The notes under the pieces are model-generated. The model did not search any database and was not told where the DNA came from. It saw only the letters and a program-made list of their open reading frames with translations. Position numbers and translations under genes: made by a program. Source: Stenogyne calaminthoides (Eukaryota > Streptophyta > Magnoliopsida > Lamiales > Lamiaceae). From it: 64,000 nucleotides of DNA. This document shows, one piece after another, positions 1 to 10,558 of the stretch (positions are counted from its first letter, which is position 1; each line of letters begins with the position of its first letter). The stretch covers positions 26,954,804 through 27,018,803 of the forward strand of contig JBBCBC010000001.1 of NCBI GenBank assembly GCA_037126765.1. Direction: 5' to 3'.

Positions 1-335
1 CTGGAAGCAGATTTACTCCTTTATTTCAAAATAAGTCTTTGAAAAGTACAATCTACCTCAAGGCATGTTGACTTTTTGGTGGTGTTTGAATTTTTGGTTT
101 GTGGTCCAAATTGGGTTAAGCGGCAGTCTACGGCAGTCAACATCAATGAGACAAAAATGACATGTATGATACTTGAGAATACACAGAGCAATACAAGACT
201 GCAAAACAATGGTCAATACTCAATACTTTCACTTTCTTTAATTAAATAATTAATATGTTATCATCTATAAATTGACATGAAGTATTACACTATTTTATAT
301 TAGTACTTAAATCACAACAAATGAACGTAGGACCT
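1..335. other. AT-rich DNA, no gene recognised
   Basis: I see no coding region with recognisable domains, no RNA gene and no clear repeat here. A short minus-strand open frame at 21-209 has no family features. It is taken as unannotated flank of the LTR remnant that follows. Confidence 0.5.
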
Positions 336-589
336 CATCACGGGATAATAATAAAAAAGATTTTGATTAGATCCCAAAATCCCTGAGTATGACATGTTCA
401 GGATAATCTTGATAGATGAGTCAGGATTCAGTTTTAGAAATACGGGATGTTATCTCGACCGCAGATAGTCAAGCAGATATAGATCGTTTAGATTCTCAAG
501 ACTCAAGAGTTTCAAGAAAATCGGAAGTCAAAGATGAAACTGAAGCCAAGACTCAAGATGAAACCGAGAAATCAAGACCAAGATGAAAT

Positions 590-765
590 CGAGAATCAAG
601 ACTCAAGATGAAACCGAGAAAACCAAGACTCGGTATGAAACTGAGAAACTGAAGACTCAGTATATCAATCAGTATATCTCTAAAGACTCAGAAGACACTG
701 AAGACTCAGAAGACTCTGAAGACTCAGAAGACAGAAGACTGAAGATACTAAAGACTGAAGACAAA
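590..765 (+). repeat. GAAGACTCA-type simple array in LTR U3
   Basis: A degenerate array of 9-12 bp units around AGACTCAGAAGAC and ACTGAAGACTCAG. The same kind of array sits at the same place in the S-family LTRs at 58100-58275 and 60180-60480, and as CTGATC/AGAAG units at 30480-31120. Unit number and exact sequence differ between copies. The acidic, E/D/S-rich open frame it creates is a by-product of the repeat and not a gene. Confidence 0.75.
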
Positions 766-988
766 GGATACTGAAGGCACAGTAGTTACTAAAGAATCAG
801 TAATGTACTGAATGCTCAGTATAACCTGAATGTTCCGAAGCAAAGAAACTGAGGAATATAGCCGTTAGAATTCAGCTGACGTGGACCAATGAGAGGAAGA
901 CAACCAAATTTTAAAAATCAAGAGAACTTACAAAGAATAGTATGGATTTGAATGTGATTCTCTTCAATTGTAACATTCAAATCCACAC

Positions 989-997
989 TATAAATAC
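989..997 (+). promoter_or_regulatory. LTR TATA box
   Basis: TATAAATAC follows a conserved TCCACAC in this LTR. The same motif is found at 31250-31258 and 58735-58743 in related LTRs. It is the likely core promoter of the retrotransposon, marking the U3/R boundary a few tens of bases downstream. Confidence 0.5.
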
Positions 998-1309
998 AAC
1001 TTCTTCCTTCATTATTACGTGTGGAAGTGTGGAGAATATAGCAAATGATGCTACAGAGCTAAGAGAACATATACTCAAGCCTTCCCACCATAGAACACAA
1101 GTCTGTAGATATACAAATATATTCAAAGAGTGTTCTAGAACTCAATCTAAGCAACCCACGATGTATCCTAAGCTTAGAGAGATTTTCTCAATCTTAGCAT
1201 TGAGGCTAAACAAATGTAAGGGAAAATCTCACCATAGTTGGAGACAACACCAAACCCAAACCCCATTCTCGTAAGAGATAACTAGTGGTAAAATGAGGTA
1301 GTTGTTAGG

Positions 1310-1597
1310 CAATCCCGAGAGAGGGTGATAAGTCTTGTTGGAGTGTGAACTCGTTAAACATCTAGAGGCGAGCCCGAGAGGGTGATAAGTCCAGAGGCGA
1401 GCCCGAGAGGGTGATAAGTCCAGTAGGAGTGTGAACTCGTTAAACATCTAGAGGCGAGCCCGAGTGGGTGATAAGTCCCGTAGGAGTGTGAACTCGTTAA
1501 ACATCTAGAGGCGAGCCCGAGAGGGTGATAAGTCCAGTTGGAGTGAGAACTCGTTAAATATCTAGAGGCGAACCCGAGAGGGTGATAAGTCCAGTTT
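1310..1597. repeat. 58-bp tandem repeat, about 4-5 copies
   Basis: Four near-identical ~58-bp units plus one shorter internal unit. Each contains GTGTGAACTCGTTAAACATC, then TAGAGGCGAGCCCGAGAGGG and TGATAAGTCC. The equivalent stretch of the related LTR at 31500-31590 has only one unit-like segment (GTGAGAACTCGGTAAACATC), so the array is an expansion private to this LTR copy. Confidence 0.85.
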
Positions 1598-1863
1598 GAA
1601 GGAATTTTCCTAGGAACAGGGAGAGTGGATGTAGGAGCTTGAGTCTCCGAACCACTATACATTGTTGTGTTCTTTACTGCTTTACGTTCTTATCTTGTCA
1701 TATGCATTCGATTATAAGCAAAACACAACACATGAGCTTAAAACGTAAAAATCTGGAATCACCATTCTTTCACCCCTGTTTTTATATGCATTTCATGATT
1801 ATTCCGCATTTCATGGGTTTTCCATCAGGCCTATCAACGTACTTTCTTCTCCCCAAAACTTAA

Positions 1864-2036
1864 AGACAAAAACTTATATAGATATAACCTTATTTTTAAT
1901 TCATGACAATTTACCCTGTTAAGAGTATAATACGAGTCAAGTTTAGTGATTTAGAAAAATATATTAAAAATAAATAAAATGGGTCAAATAATTCAAATTC
2001 ATAGTATAGACCTGGTTCATGGGAGATCAAACTCAA
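1864..2036. repeat. Short dispersed repeat, copy 1 (MITE-like)
   Basis: Aligns along its length with 11925-12075 plus 13331-13375. Shared blocks include TAATACGAGTCAAGTTTAG, TTTAGAAAAATATATT and AGACCTGGTTCATGGGAG. This copy lacks about 20 bp near its left end. The ends in the other copy are partly inverted (GACCTGGTTCATGCTATGAAC against GTTCATAACATGAACTTGGTTC), which suggests a small DNA transposon. Family unknown. Confidence 0.5.
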
Positions 2037-2964
2037 AAAATAATCATGTTATTAATTTTACACAAAATCAATATAATGTTGTTTATTGTACTTGAATTCT
2101 ATATTTTATCTATAAAATTCCTGATATATACCCTTTATTTATAATGAAGAGTTGATTTAGAATAATAAATATGATCAATTTCAATATATATTAAATAGAG
2201 ATATATATTTTAATTAATTTACATACTTTTAATATAAAAATAATTATAATTTGAGAAATGACGAAGAGGAAATCATGACTATCATTTTATTTTTTATGGG
2301 ACTGAGGGAGCAACATAACAAAGTCTAATATATATGTGTTCTATTTATAGTAAACTTAACAAAGTAGTATATTGTCTACATATTTTTATTTTATTTCATC
2401 TCATGCATAAAGCAATTATGTCATATAAATGAATGTGTGATGCATATTAATGAAAATACAACACTACATATAAAATAATGCTAAACAAGATCTTAATATG
2501 ACATTATAAAGACTTTATAATAACCTCCAAAAAGGTATCAAAACTTCAAATTCAAAAGTTATTAGGATTTTTAATCATTATTTGCGACTTCATCTTTCCT
2601 ACTAATAATAATTTCTTGTCACTCCCGTTGTACCCCACTAAAAAAACAAAAACAAAAATTGTTAGATAATGTATTTATGTAAACCATTTTATTGTAAGCA
2701 TCAGTCTTGCAAGAAATTTAAGAATGATAATATGGAAAACTTTAAAATTGTCAGACAAAATTACAAACACGTGAAAAAATTACGTGAGATTGTACAATCT
2801 GAGATGGAAAAAATAAAAATTACTTCAAAAGTAATAATGTTTGTTACGTATAAATTATTCAATTATAAAAATTATTATTTCATATTATTTAACTTTAAAA
2901 ATAACTTTTACCATTAAATTTTCTTTTTACTAGAAACTATCAAACCTTTTTGTTTCACGAAATA
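2037..2964. other. AT-rich intergenic DNA, nothing recognised
   Basis: Very AT-rich sequence with short chance open frames only (for example 2669-2917 plus, lysine/asparagine-rich, no domain). No RNA gene or repeat boundary is visible. Confidence 0.5.
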
Positions 2965-2969
2965 CGACC

Positions 2970-3168
2970 TGTAAGAATACTTGAAAATCATAGACGAGAG
3001 ATTGGGAATCACCGTTGAATGAGGTGATTGAGAAAACTATTATTAATAAGGTTAATTACATAGATACAACAGAAAAGCCCACAAAATATGGGAGAAAATA
3101 AATGTAAATACAACAGAGGATATTTACTATAATTACTTAGTCAACGTAATTATTCTTTAGCCTTATTA
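2970..3168 (-). repeat. 3' LTR of the 2.97-9.41 kb copia
   Basis: Identical in length (199 bp) to the LTR at 9211-9409, with 4 substitutions and no indels. On the plus strand it starts TG and ends TA, so in element sense it runs TA...CA, a non-canonical LTR terminus reported for some plant copia elements. Confidence 0.95.
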
Positions 3169-5209
3169 CCCCCCGTCAAGCGCTGCGTGGGATGTAAGCA
3201 AAAGCAAAGCTTGGAACGTAGAAACTCAAAAGCTGGGCGGGGTAAACTCTTCGTGAAAATGTCAGCCAGCTGAAGATGTGAGGGAACAAAACGAGTGGCT
3301 AGCTTGCCTGAAGACACGAGCTCACGAACAAAATGATAGTCGAGATCAATGTGCTTTGCCCTTTTGTGTGCCACCAGATTTTGACTCAGAAAAATAGCAC
3401 TTTTATTGTCACACAAGAGAATAGGCCGAGACGGAGGTAGAGACCTGATTTCCCGGAGCAAATTCGTAACCCAAACCAGTTCTGCTGCTGCATTTGCCAT
3501 AGCACGATATTCGGATTCGCAACTGGAGCGGGCAATAGTTGGTTGTTTCTTGGCAATCCAAGAAACGAGATTTCCCCCAATAAAGATAGAGTACCCATAA
3601 GTGGATCGACGAGTCTCAATGCACCGAGCCCAATCAACATCAGAGTACCCCAGGATAGAAAATTCCGAACACCTCTTGAAAGAAAGGCCATAATGAATAG
3701 TACCTTTGACATAACGGAGAATTCGCTTCACTGCCAAAAAATGATCATCGGTAGGCGAGTGAAGAAACTGACTAGCTGAGATGACGACATATGACAGATC
3801 CGGACGAGTGATGGTCAAATATTGGAGAGCTCCAACAAGAGACCTGTATAGAGTGGGATCACGAAATGGAGAGCCGTCACTAAGAAGGGACTCCCCTGCT
3901 GCCAAAGGGGTTGAGACGGGCTTTGCATCTAATAACTCTGCACGTTCAAGTATATCACGTGCATATTTTGCCTGACCAACAAATAGGCCGTCGGACGTAT
4001 ACGAGACTTCAAGCCCAAGAAAATAATTAAGACGCCCAAGATCCTTAATCGCAAATTCACGATGGGTACGAGAGATGAAGTTTTGCAGCAAAGAAGGATC
4101 ATTCCCTGTAATAATTATATCATCCACATAAAGTAACAAATAAATGATGGAAGTACCTTTGTGGAAGTGAAAGAGAGAGGAGTCACTACGACTCTAAAGA
4201 AAATCAAGGCTGGCGAGGTACGTGCTAAACCTCTAAAACTAGGTAAGTAGAGCCTGACGAAGTCCGTATAGGGCCTTTTTTAGCTTACACACATGATCAG
4301 GAAACCGGGAATCTATGAAGCCTGGAGGCTGAGCCATAAATACCGGTTTGTCAAGAACGCCATTTAGGAAAGCATTTTTGACATCAAGCGGATGAAGAGG
4401 CCAACGATGTTGAATAGAGAGGGCTAAGATAATCCGGACAGTTGCAGCCTTGACGACAGGGCTGAAAGTGTGATTAAAATCAGTGCCGGGGATTTGTGTA
4501 AAGCCTTGAGCAACCAAACGGGCTTTGTAACACTCAATGGTACCATCAGCAAGGAATTTTGTACGATAGACCCACTTCGAACCAACAATGTTTGTGCCAG
4601 GGGGACGAGGCACCAAATCCCAAGTGTTGTTCGAACGGAGGGCATCAATTTTCTCTTGTATAGCAGCAAGCCATTCGGGATGCTTGGCAGCAGACTTGTA
4701 GCCACGGGGCTCGGAGGTGGCAACACGAGCAGAGAGTAGTGCAGTGGAGGCCATGTCAACAGGGTAGCGTGGCCTGAAAACACCGGCACGCGCCCTAGTG
4801 ACCATGGGATGTAGGCCAACAGGAGGGTTGGCTGGTACCGAGCCATGAGCAGGGGGCTTGGCTGGAGCATGCACAGCCGGAGGCTGCATCGCTGGATCAG
4901 GTGCAGCAGGGGGCAGATCCGGGGCTGGAGCGGGCAGAGGGGGCTCTGCAATGGCCTCGGTGGAATCGTCTGGGGCAAGGACGACGCGCATAAGCGGTGT
5001 GGCTGGGCGCTGGAGCGTGTGACCGGGGCGCTCGGGCGCTGCAGGGAGGCTACACAGAGGGCCATCTTTGGCATCCAAAAAAGTAGAAATGTCCAAATCT
5101 GAAATCGGGATTGAGAACGGGGTCCGAGAGAACGGAAAACACTGTTCATCAAATTGTGCATGGCGTGTAGTGAAAATCCGAGAAGAATCGGGGTCATAAC
5201 AACGGAAGC
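3159..5209 (-). pseudogene. Copia pol, 3' part: integrase tail, reverse transcriptase, RNase H (broken)
   Basis: Continuation of the pol frame downstream of the solo-LTR insertion. In sense order: end of the integrase C-terminal domain, a proline/alanine-rich linker (about 5000-4800), the RT core (SKWVYRTK, YKARLVAQGF, LDVKNAFLNG, then YVDD at about 4130) and RNase H (GYSDVDW, CESEYRAMANAAAEL, LCDNKSAI, QLADIFTKSLP). RT and RNase H catalytic acidic residues are present. Three in-frame TAG codons fall within about 60 nt just before YVDD (4150-4245), at sites where family members have W, Q and Q. Each is one C-to-T or G-to-A change from those codons. No full-length polyprotein can be made. Confidence 0.9.
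3169..3177 (-). other. Polypurine tract
   Basis: On the minus strand, GACGGGGGG directly precedes the 3' LTR. It is the expected position of the plus-strand DNA primer. Confidence 0.7.
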
Positions 5210-6825
5210 CTTTGTGTAGGTCCCGAACGGGTTTCGTGAGGGCAGAAGTCTAGAGTGGAGGGGTGAATAGACTTCTGAAAAACTTTTTCGTGTAGATCAG
5301 GTGTGAAAGCAGGTTTCCTGATCTGAGTGCGAGTGAATCAGTTTGGACTGATATCCAACTTACTGATCGCCTGATGGCAGATCAGTTCGGTGTCTATCAG
5401 TTTAACTGATTGTGCGGAAGCTAGTTTATACCCGTGTGAAAAATCAGTTTTAACAAATCTGATACTGAAGTCAGTTTTCAATCAGCTGACCAAAGAGTCA
5501 AACTGATCAGATCAGTTGCTTGATGCAAACTGATCCTAACTCAGAATATGTATGCGATTTTAAGCAAAGTCGTGTGCGATAGTGTAAAGCAGTTAAGAGC
5601 AGATAAATGCACACAAGATTTATAGTGGTTCGGACAACCAGTCCTACGTCCACTCTTCCCTATCATAAGGGGCACCAACTTAACCAACTGGACTTAGTTT
5701 ATTGTGTTAGTCCAACACATTACAACCAACAGATGTTTAGAGAGTTCTCACTCAATCGATCCCAGAAATCAGAACTAGAAACCCTAGTCTGAAATCTTGC
5801 AAAACAAACTTAACCTAACTTTTGGGTTTGGGTAAAGATTTGTTGTTGTTCCAACTGGAAATCTATCCTAGTATTTATGTAGCCTAAAGCTAGAGGATGA
5901 GATTTATATGCTAAGAACAATGAGGTGAACACTTAGAAATATACTTCAAATTTGTGTTCTTCGTGCGGAAATTTTGCTATAGTTTGAGCTTTTTGATAAT
6001 TTCAGTTTTTCTTACTATGAAGAGCAATCCCATATTTATAGACCTCGAAATCAAAGAGCCATTGGAGAGCAATTTGAATTTCAGGCTATTTTTGGTAGGT
6101 TGCAGGATTGATGTGACGTGCTTCAGGAACGACATGGCCGAAAGCGTGAATAGTTGTCCTTTATAGCCGTTTGACTTAGCATCGCCGAATCCCGCGTTGT
6201 CAGCTTCATTCATACGTGTCTTGTTCTCATTGGTTTACAAGTACAGTTTTCAGTGTTTGTTCTACCAACTAAAGTTGACATTCTTCTTGTTCAGATCAAC
6301 AAAGTATGACTGGTGTAACATCAGTTGACACCTGGTGTGAGCTGACCTGATCAGGATAAAACTGATCAGTCTACCTGATAGAGTCTTCTGGTGCCAGTTG
6401 TCTTAGCTCAACTAGCAGACTCGACTGATGTAGGTCTTCTGGTCTTGATCTTCTGGTAGTCATCTGATCTTCAGGTCTTATGAATTTGAGCTTCAAGTCT
6501 TCACCTGATCATCTGACTATCTGATCGTCTGATCTTCTGACCTTGTCTTTGTCTTCTGACTCATCTGGTCTTCTGACTTTGGTTTGTCTTCTGACTCGTC
6601 TGGTCTTCTGACTTATACTTGTCTTCTGATCTTCTGACCTGACCTATATATATATTGAGTTCCCCCTCAATATGTGATCTATCTTATACATCAGATGTCT
6701 ATACATTTCAGCTGGTCATCTTATACTGATTCTAAATCATCAGTCAGCTAACAGGTCTGACTGGTCCTATTACAACCTGTTTTGGAACTTCCATCAAAAC
6801 TTAATACAAATTTCCCAACACTTTG
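5210..6825 (-). mobile_element. Solo LTR (S family) inserted in copia pol
   Basis: LTR 5215-6820 (1606 bp) flanked by the 5-bp duplication CTTTG (5210-5214, 6821-6825). It lies exactly between a ...VYK codon string on the right and GFRCYDP on the left of the interrupted pol frame. On the minus strand it begins TGTTGGGAAATTTG and ends GGGACCTACA. Start, end and the internal GAACCACTATAAAT segment resemble the LTRs at 57926-59756 and 30359-31787. No internal region remains, so it arose by LTR-LTR recombination after insertion. Confidence 0.92.
6380..6645 (-). repeat. CTGATCTTCTG simple-repeat block in the solo LTR
   Basis: Degenerate 10-20 bp units containing TCTTCTGACT and ATCTTCTGG. On the minus strand these read as AGTCAGAAGA, the counterpart of the AGACTCAGAAGA arrays in the other S-family LTRs. 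It occupies the U3 side of the LTR. Confidence 0.7.
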
Positions 6826-8384
6826 TAAACACTACTATAGCCCAGAAAAATGCACGGACGACTACGAGGTTCCAACTTGTGAGCAGCATAGTCCCGTAGA
6901 TAAGGATACACACGACATCCAAACGGTTTAAAGTTGGCATAATTCGGAACATAACCAAACAAAAGCTGAAATGGAGAATTATCATGCAAGAGTGGAGTGG
7001 GCAACCTGTTAATCACAAAAACAGCAGTTGCAAAGGCATCGAACCCAAGAGAGGCAGGAGCATGATCATGAAATAGCATGGATAATCCAGTTTCAGAGAT
7101 GTGACGGTGTTTTCTTTCAGCCCTACCATTTTGCTGAGGAGTGTAGGGACATGACAGCCAATGATGAATACCATTCCGATGCATAAAGTCACGAACCAGT
7201 GAATTAACATATTCAGTCCCACCATCACTTTGAAAAATCTTGATTTTACGAGAGAACTGAGTGCATACAAAAGCATGAAATCGAACTAATATGTCATAAA
7301 ACTCAGATTTAGCACGTAACGAATAAATCCACGTAAAACGAGAGAAATCATCGACAAAGGCAACATAATAGCGAAAACCATCAGAAGTGGTAACAGGAGC
7401 AGGACCCCACAAATCACAATGCAGTAAATCAAGAACATTCTCAACACCTTTTTCATTCAACTGAAACGAAAGTTTCTTGCTCTTTGCCAACTGACAAGAG
7501 GAGCAAACAGTAGGACTTGGCAAAACTGAAGTAACAGACAGATGACCAAGTTTATTTAATAACGAAATAATGGAAAATGGGACATGCCCCAGGCGTAAAT
7601 GCCATAAATCAAAACTAGCCTTCGAAACTCTATTCCGGATTGCTGCCACCAAAGACGAAATTCCCCTGTCGAGTAAGTACAAACCATTATCACACTTTCC
7701 CTGAGCCAGAATTTTCTTTGTCACCCGGTTCTGAATCGTAAAGAACTTATCAGAAAATATAACATCAACAGGAAGATCAAAGGTTAATTTACTGATAGAT
7801 AAGAGATTTTTGGTGATATGAGGGACCACCAAAACATCCAAAAGCTCAACATCTGCAGACAATTTACGATAACCAATATGCGATATATTTAAAGCATTAC
7901 CATTACCAACAATGACAGAACCGTTACCAAAATAAGGCTCATAAGAATTCAGTGCGGTCGGTTGATTGGTCATGTGAGCAGAAGCACCCGAATCAAGGTA
8001 CCAATCAGGAGTAGAGTCTGAAACATTGCAAGTAGAATGAAATGCCTGAGCCAAATTTGCAGAAGAAGTAGTCTGACGAGCACGTAGGAATTGGGGACAT
8101 TTGTCTGCATAATGCTCCCCACGGCAAATTTGACAACGTGGAATGTAAGTCCTACGCCCCCCGTTGTTCGAGCTATTATTCTGATTTCCTGAGAAAGAGC
8201 CATGAGAATTTGACTGCTGACCACGATTAAAGGACGAGCCACGGTCATTGGACAACCCACGTCCACCTGAATGACCTGAAGAATTCTGATTCTCGTTGAA
8301 CTTTCCTCGACCCTGGGAAGACCCCCGATTTGAAGATGACCCTCTATCAGCCGTGAAGGCAGCCTGAGAAGACGAGCCTTCCAT
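6826..8384 (-). pseudogene. Copia gag C-terminus, protease and integrase (interrupted)
   Basis: Open for about 520 codons on minus. In order: a serine/asparagine/glycine-rich stretch, a CCHC zinc knuckle (CQICRGEHYADKC, about 8140), the aspartic protease site WYLDSGASAHMT (about 8000), the zinc-binding pre-integrase segment (HLRLGH...CSSCQLAK), the integrase core with HCDLWG, SDGGTEY and QNGRAERKHR supplying the D, D and E residues (about 7400-7080), and the GKGYS-like FLGYSSVYK. The natural frame would continue at 5209, but the solo LTR ends it near 6825. An in-frame TGA at 8388-8390 separates it from the upstream gag. Parts are well preserved, consistent with a fairly young insertion. Confidence 0.93.
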
Positions 8385-8387
8385 GGC

Positions 8388-9007
8388 TCAAAGCATGAGA
8401 TCATATTGTTGGGCCTGATGCAACAAGTCACGAAAACTAGGAATGGGAGAGAACGCCATGCGAGTGTCGGCGAAACTGGCAAATTGGACACCGAGACCGC
8501 ACAGAAACCAATGACTCTTATCTGTTTCATCCACCAGACGACCGATAGCGTTCAATTGATCACACAACAGTTTAAATTTCTTTCCATACTCTTCCACAGA
8601 TGAATCCCCACGTCGAAGGGAGAGCAGCTCCTCCAGAAGCTGATGCTGGCGCGAAGAAGAGGCGTAAACACCCTCGAGTGTGACCCATGTGTGGCGCGAC
8701 GTTGTCGAGTCAATGACCTCGAGGCCGCGTCCTCGGAGAGAGACGTGTACACCACGCTGAGAAGCTTTCTGTCCTTCATCTTCCAAGAAGTATAAGCGGG
8801 ATTCACAGATTGATCACCGGTTGCGGATGTGACGGTCGGCGACGGCGCGGTGACAGAACCGTCCAAGAAACCCATCAAATCAAAGCAATCCGCCATATGC
8901 TCAATCTGGCGACACCACGGGAGGTAGTTTGTGGCATTCAACTTGATACCGGCAACCATGTTGATCATAGTTGTTACAGGGAGAGGGTCGGGTGTGGGAG
9001 CAGCCAT
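8388..9007 (-). pseudogene. Copia gag N-terminal part (frameshifted)
   Basis: Starts at the ATG at 9007 (MAAPTPDPLP) and shows the UBN2/gag-polypeptide pattern of copia: KLNATNYLPWCRQ early and SWKMKDRKLLSVV near the middle. Around 8715-8725 the frame shifts. The matching continuation (VIDSTTSRHTWVTLEG, LLEELLSLRRGDSSVEEY, RLVDETDKSHWFLCGL) is in the other frame down to a TGA at 8388-8390. That stop is in frame with the CCHC/protease segment starting at 8384. Gag is therefore broken twice. Confidence 0.88.
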
Positions 9008-9198
9008 GGCGAGGGCAAACGGATGCTATGGTTTGTAGAAAAAAGACGAGAAGAGGAAGAGGGTCACAATTAGGGTTTGCAGCGATTGGCACTAGAGAGG
9101 ACCAGTCTAGGGCACGACGAGTTTCACCACGGAGGGGACGAGTCGATGGTGATGCGGAAGACGGCGGCGGCCGTGGAATGTTAGGGTTTAGGATCGTA

Positions 9199-9210
9199 TA
9201 GCTGATACCA
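9199..9210 (-). other. Primer-binding site (initiator tRNA-Met)
   Basis: The minus strand next to the 5' LTR reads TGGTATCAGC, matching the first nine bases of the canonical plant PBS TGGTATCAGAGC complementary to initiator tRNA-Met. Confidence 0.85.
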
Positions 9211-9409
9211 TGTAAGAATACTTGAAAACCATAGACAAGAGATTGGGAATCACCGTTGAATGAGGTGATTGAGAAAACTATTATTAATAAGGCTAATTAC
9301 AGAGATACAACAGAAAAGCCCACAAAATATGGGAGAAAATAAATGTAAATACAACAGAGGATATTTACTATAATTACTTAGTCAACGTAATTATTCTTTA
9401 GCCTTATTA
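9211..9409 (-). repeat. 5' LTR of the 2.97-9.41 kb copia
   Basis: 199 bp, 4 substitutions against 2970-3168 (about 2%). With an assumed 1.3e-8 substitutions per site per year this would mean insertion under one million years ago. The rate is an assumption and not something seen here. Confidence 0.95.
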
Positions 9410-9856
9410 CGACCTCCTAGACGAGTTACGTACACCCATTGCCACCTGAAAAGCCTTTAATTATATAACAACAACAAAAACACGAGAGTCTTGTTAGTAT
9501 ATGAGAAAATATGTGATTAAACGAGGTTATTGCATTTTTGGTCCAACCAAACACGCACCTGTTTCGAAATTCTATAACCTTGGTAAATGTGGTCCCAAAG
9601 TATTTTTTTTGGGCAAAAATGGTCCCAAATATTGTAAAAAATTTCAAATTGACCCCACGTCGTCTAACGCCTTTTGAAAACTAACGGCAAGAGGTCACGT
9701 GCGCGGCACATGACCTGAAAAACGTGAATTACCCCCAAATCAGACCAAAACCCTCACTTTATAAAAAAAACCCCAATTTTAATTCTAGTGTGTGCGATTT
9801 ACACACAGTCAAGGTGTGATTCTGAAACCCCCACCAACTCCGGCGGCCCGGCCGCC

Positions 9857-10453
9857 ATGGCCACCGCCCCCACGACGTCTGACGATGCGACCTTAACCTT
9901 CTACAACCTATTCGCCCTCCTTGCGAACCCTGAAACCATCTCCACCCTGCTCTCAATTTCTAAATCGCGAAACCCCACGAAGGCCGATGTGGGCTCCGGG
10001 CCTCCGGCGTCTCCATCAATTTCAGAGGTGTTGAATACGACTCTTTGCCCACGACCCAGCCCGGAGATGCCGGGTTTGAACCCGCGGAATCCCACAACGA
10101 TTTCGCGTTTTGCAATTTCTTCGCGTGAACAGGGAAACACGGACGGGGCGAACCATGACTTTCCACTGCTCTTGGAGGCCAATCGCACAACAACTGGTGG
10201 ACACCCGTCGAGGATTTTGGGGGCTGATGCTCCAAGTTCGGGTAATGCACTCCCTCCCCTGCATAAAACTATTTCGAATGCTGATGTTCTAGATGCTAGT
10301 TTGAGGGCTTCTGCTACTGATAAACTGCTTGTTCAATGTTCTAATATGCCTGGTAATGTTGATTCTTGGACTGGTATGACGAGTTCCTCAATTTCTAGTA
10401 ATATACCTTCTGTGTTGAAATCGAATGCTTCCAATCTCTGGGAATTTGGCTAA
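9857..10453 (+). CDS. Coding-like cargo of the MULE, unknown protein (198 aa)
   Basis: The start is the ATG at 9857 in a strong context (GCCGCCATGG); an upstream in-frame ATG at 9788 is possible. The predicted protein is rich in Ser, Thr, Asn and Pro, begins MATAPTTSDDATLTFYNLFA, and has no domain I recognise. It stops at 10451-10453, after which similar low-complexity coding-like sequence continues in other frames. That suggests a decayed or rearranged capture. Position inside the MULE TIRs and higher GC than the flanks support a captured origin. Function unknown; it may not be expressed. Confidence 0.4.
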   Translation: MATAPTTSDDATLTFYNLFALLANPETISTLLSISKSRNPTKADVGSGPPASPSISEVLNTTLCPRPSPEMPGLNPRNPTTISRFAISSREQGNTDGANHDFPLLLEANRTTTGGHPSRILGADAPSSGNALPPLHKTISNADVLDASLRASATDKLLVQCSNMPGNVDSWTGMTSSSISSNIPSVLKSNASNLWEFG

Positions 10454-10558
10454 AAATGGTTCTGAACTTTTGAAATTGGGGACTGAATCTAGATTGTCAA
10501 ATGCTTAATATGTTCAAACTTTGAACTCTGGTGCATTGAGGGCACAAAATTTGGGGAT

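Larger units (their letters stand above)
336..1839 (+). mobile_element. Degraded solo LTR of a long-LTR copia (S) family
   Basis: The start (GATTTTGATTAGATC block, about 350-440) matches the start of the LTR at 57926. The middle (CCGTTAGAATTCAGCTGACG and the TATAAATAC region, 860-1010) and the AAGCTTAGAGAGATTTTC block (about 1170) match the solo LTR at 30359-31787. The end (CGCATTTCATGGGTTTTCC, near 1810) also matches that LTR's end, but the terminal ACCAACA is decayed to ATCAACG. No internal element sequence and no convincing target duplication flank it, so it is read as an old solo LTR. Boundaries are good to about 10 bp. Confidence 0.75.
2965..9414 (-). mobile_element. Ty1/copia LTR retrotransposon, interrupted by a solo LTR
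   Basis: Full-length element on the minus strand. LTRs at 2970-3168 and 9211-9409 are both 199 bp and differ at 4 sites. A 5-bp target duplication CGACC lies at 2965-2969 and 9410-9414. A primer-binding site matching the 3' end of initiator tRNA-Met adjoins the 5' LTR, and a G-run polypurine tract adjoins the 3' LTR. Order in sense direction: gag, CCHC, protease, integrase, RT, RNase H, i.e. the copia order. The RNase H and RT sequence looks like the Ale/Retrofit lineage (inference). Frameshift, several nonsense codons and a 1.6-kb insertion make it non-autonomous. Confidence 0.95.

Noticed and set aside
583..774. Acidic Glu/Asp/Ser repeat protein on plus
   Set aside because: The frame is created by the GAAGACTCA array inside an LTR and has no start context or conservation as protein.
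1229..1662. Repetitive leucine-rich proteins on minus
   Set aside because: These frames are translations of the 58-bp tandem repeat and nothing more.
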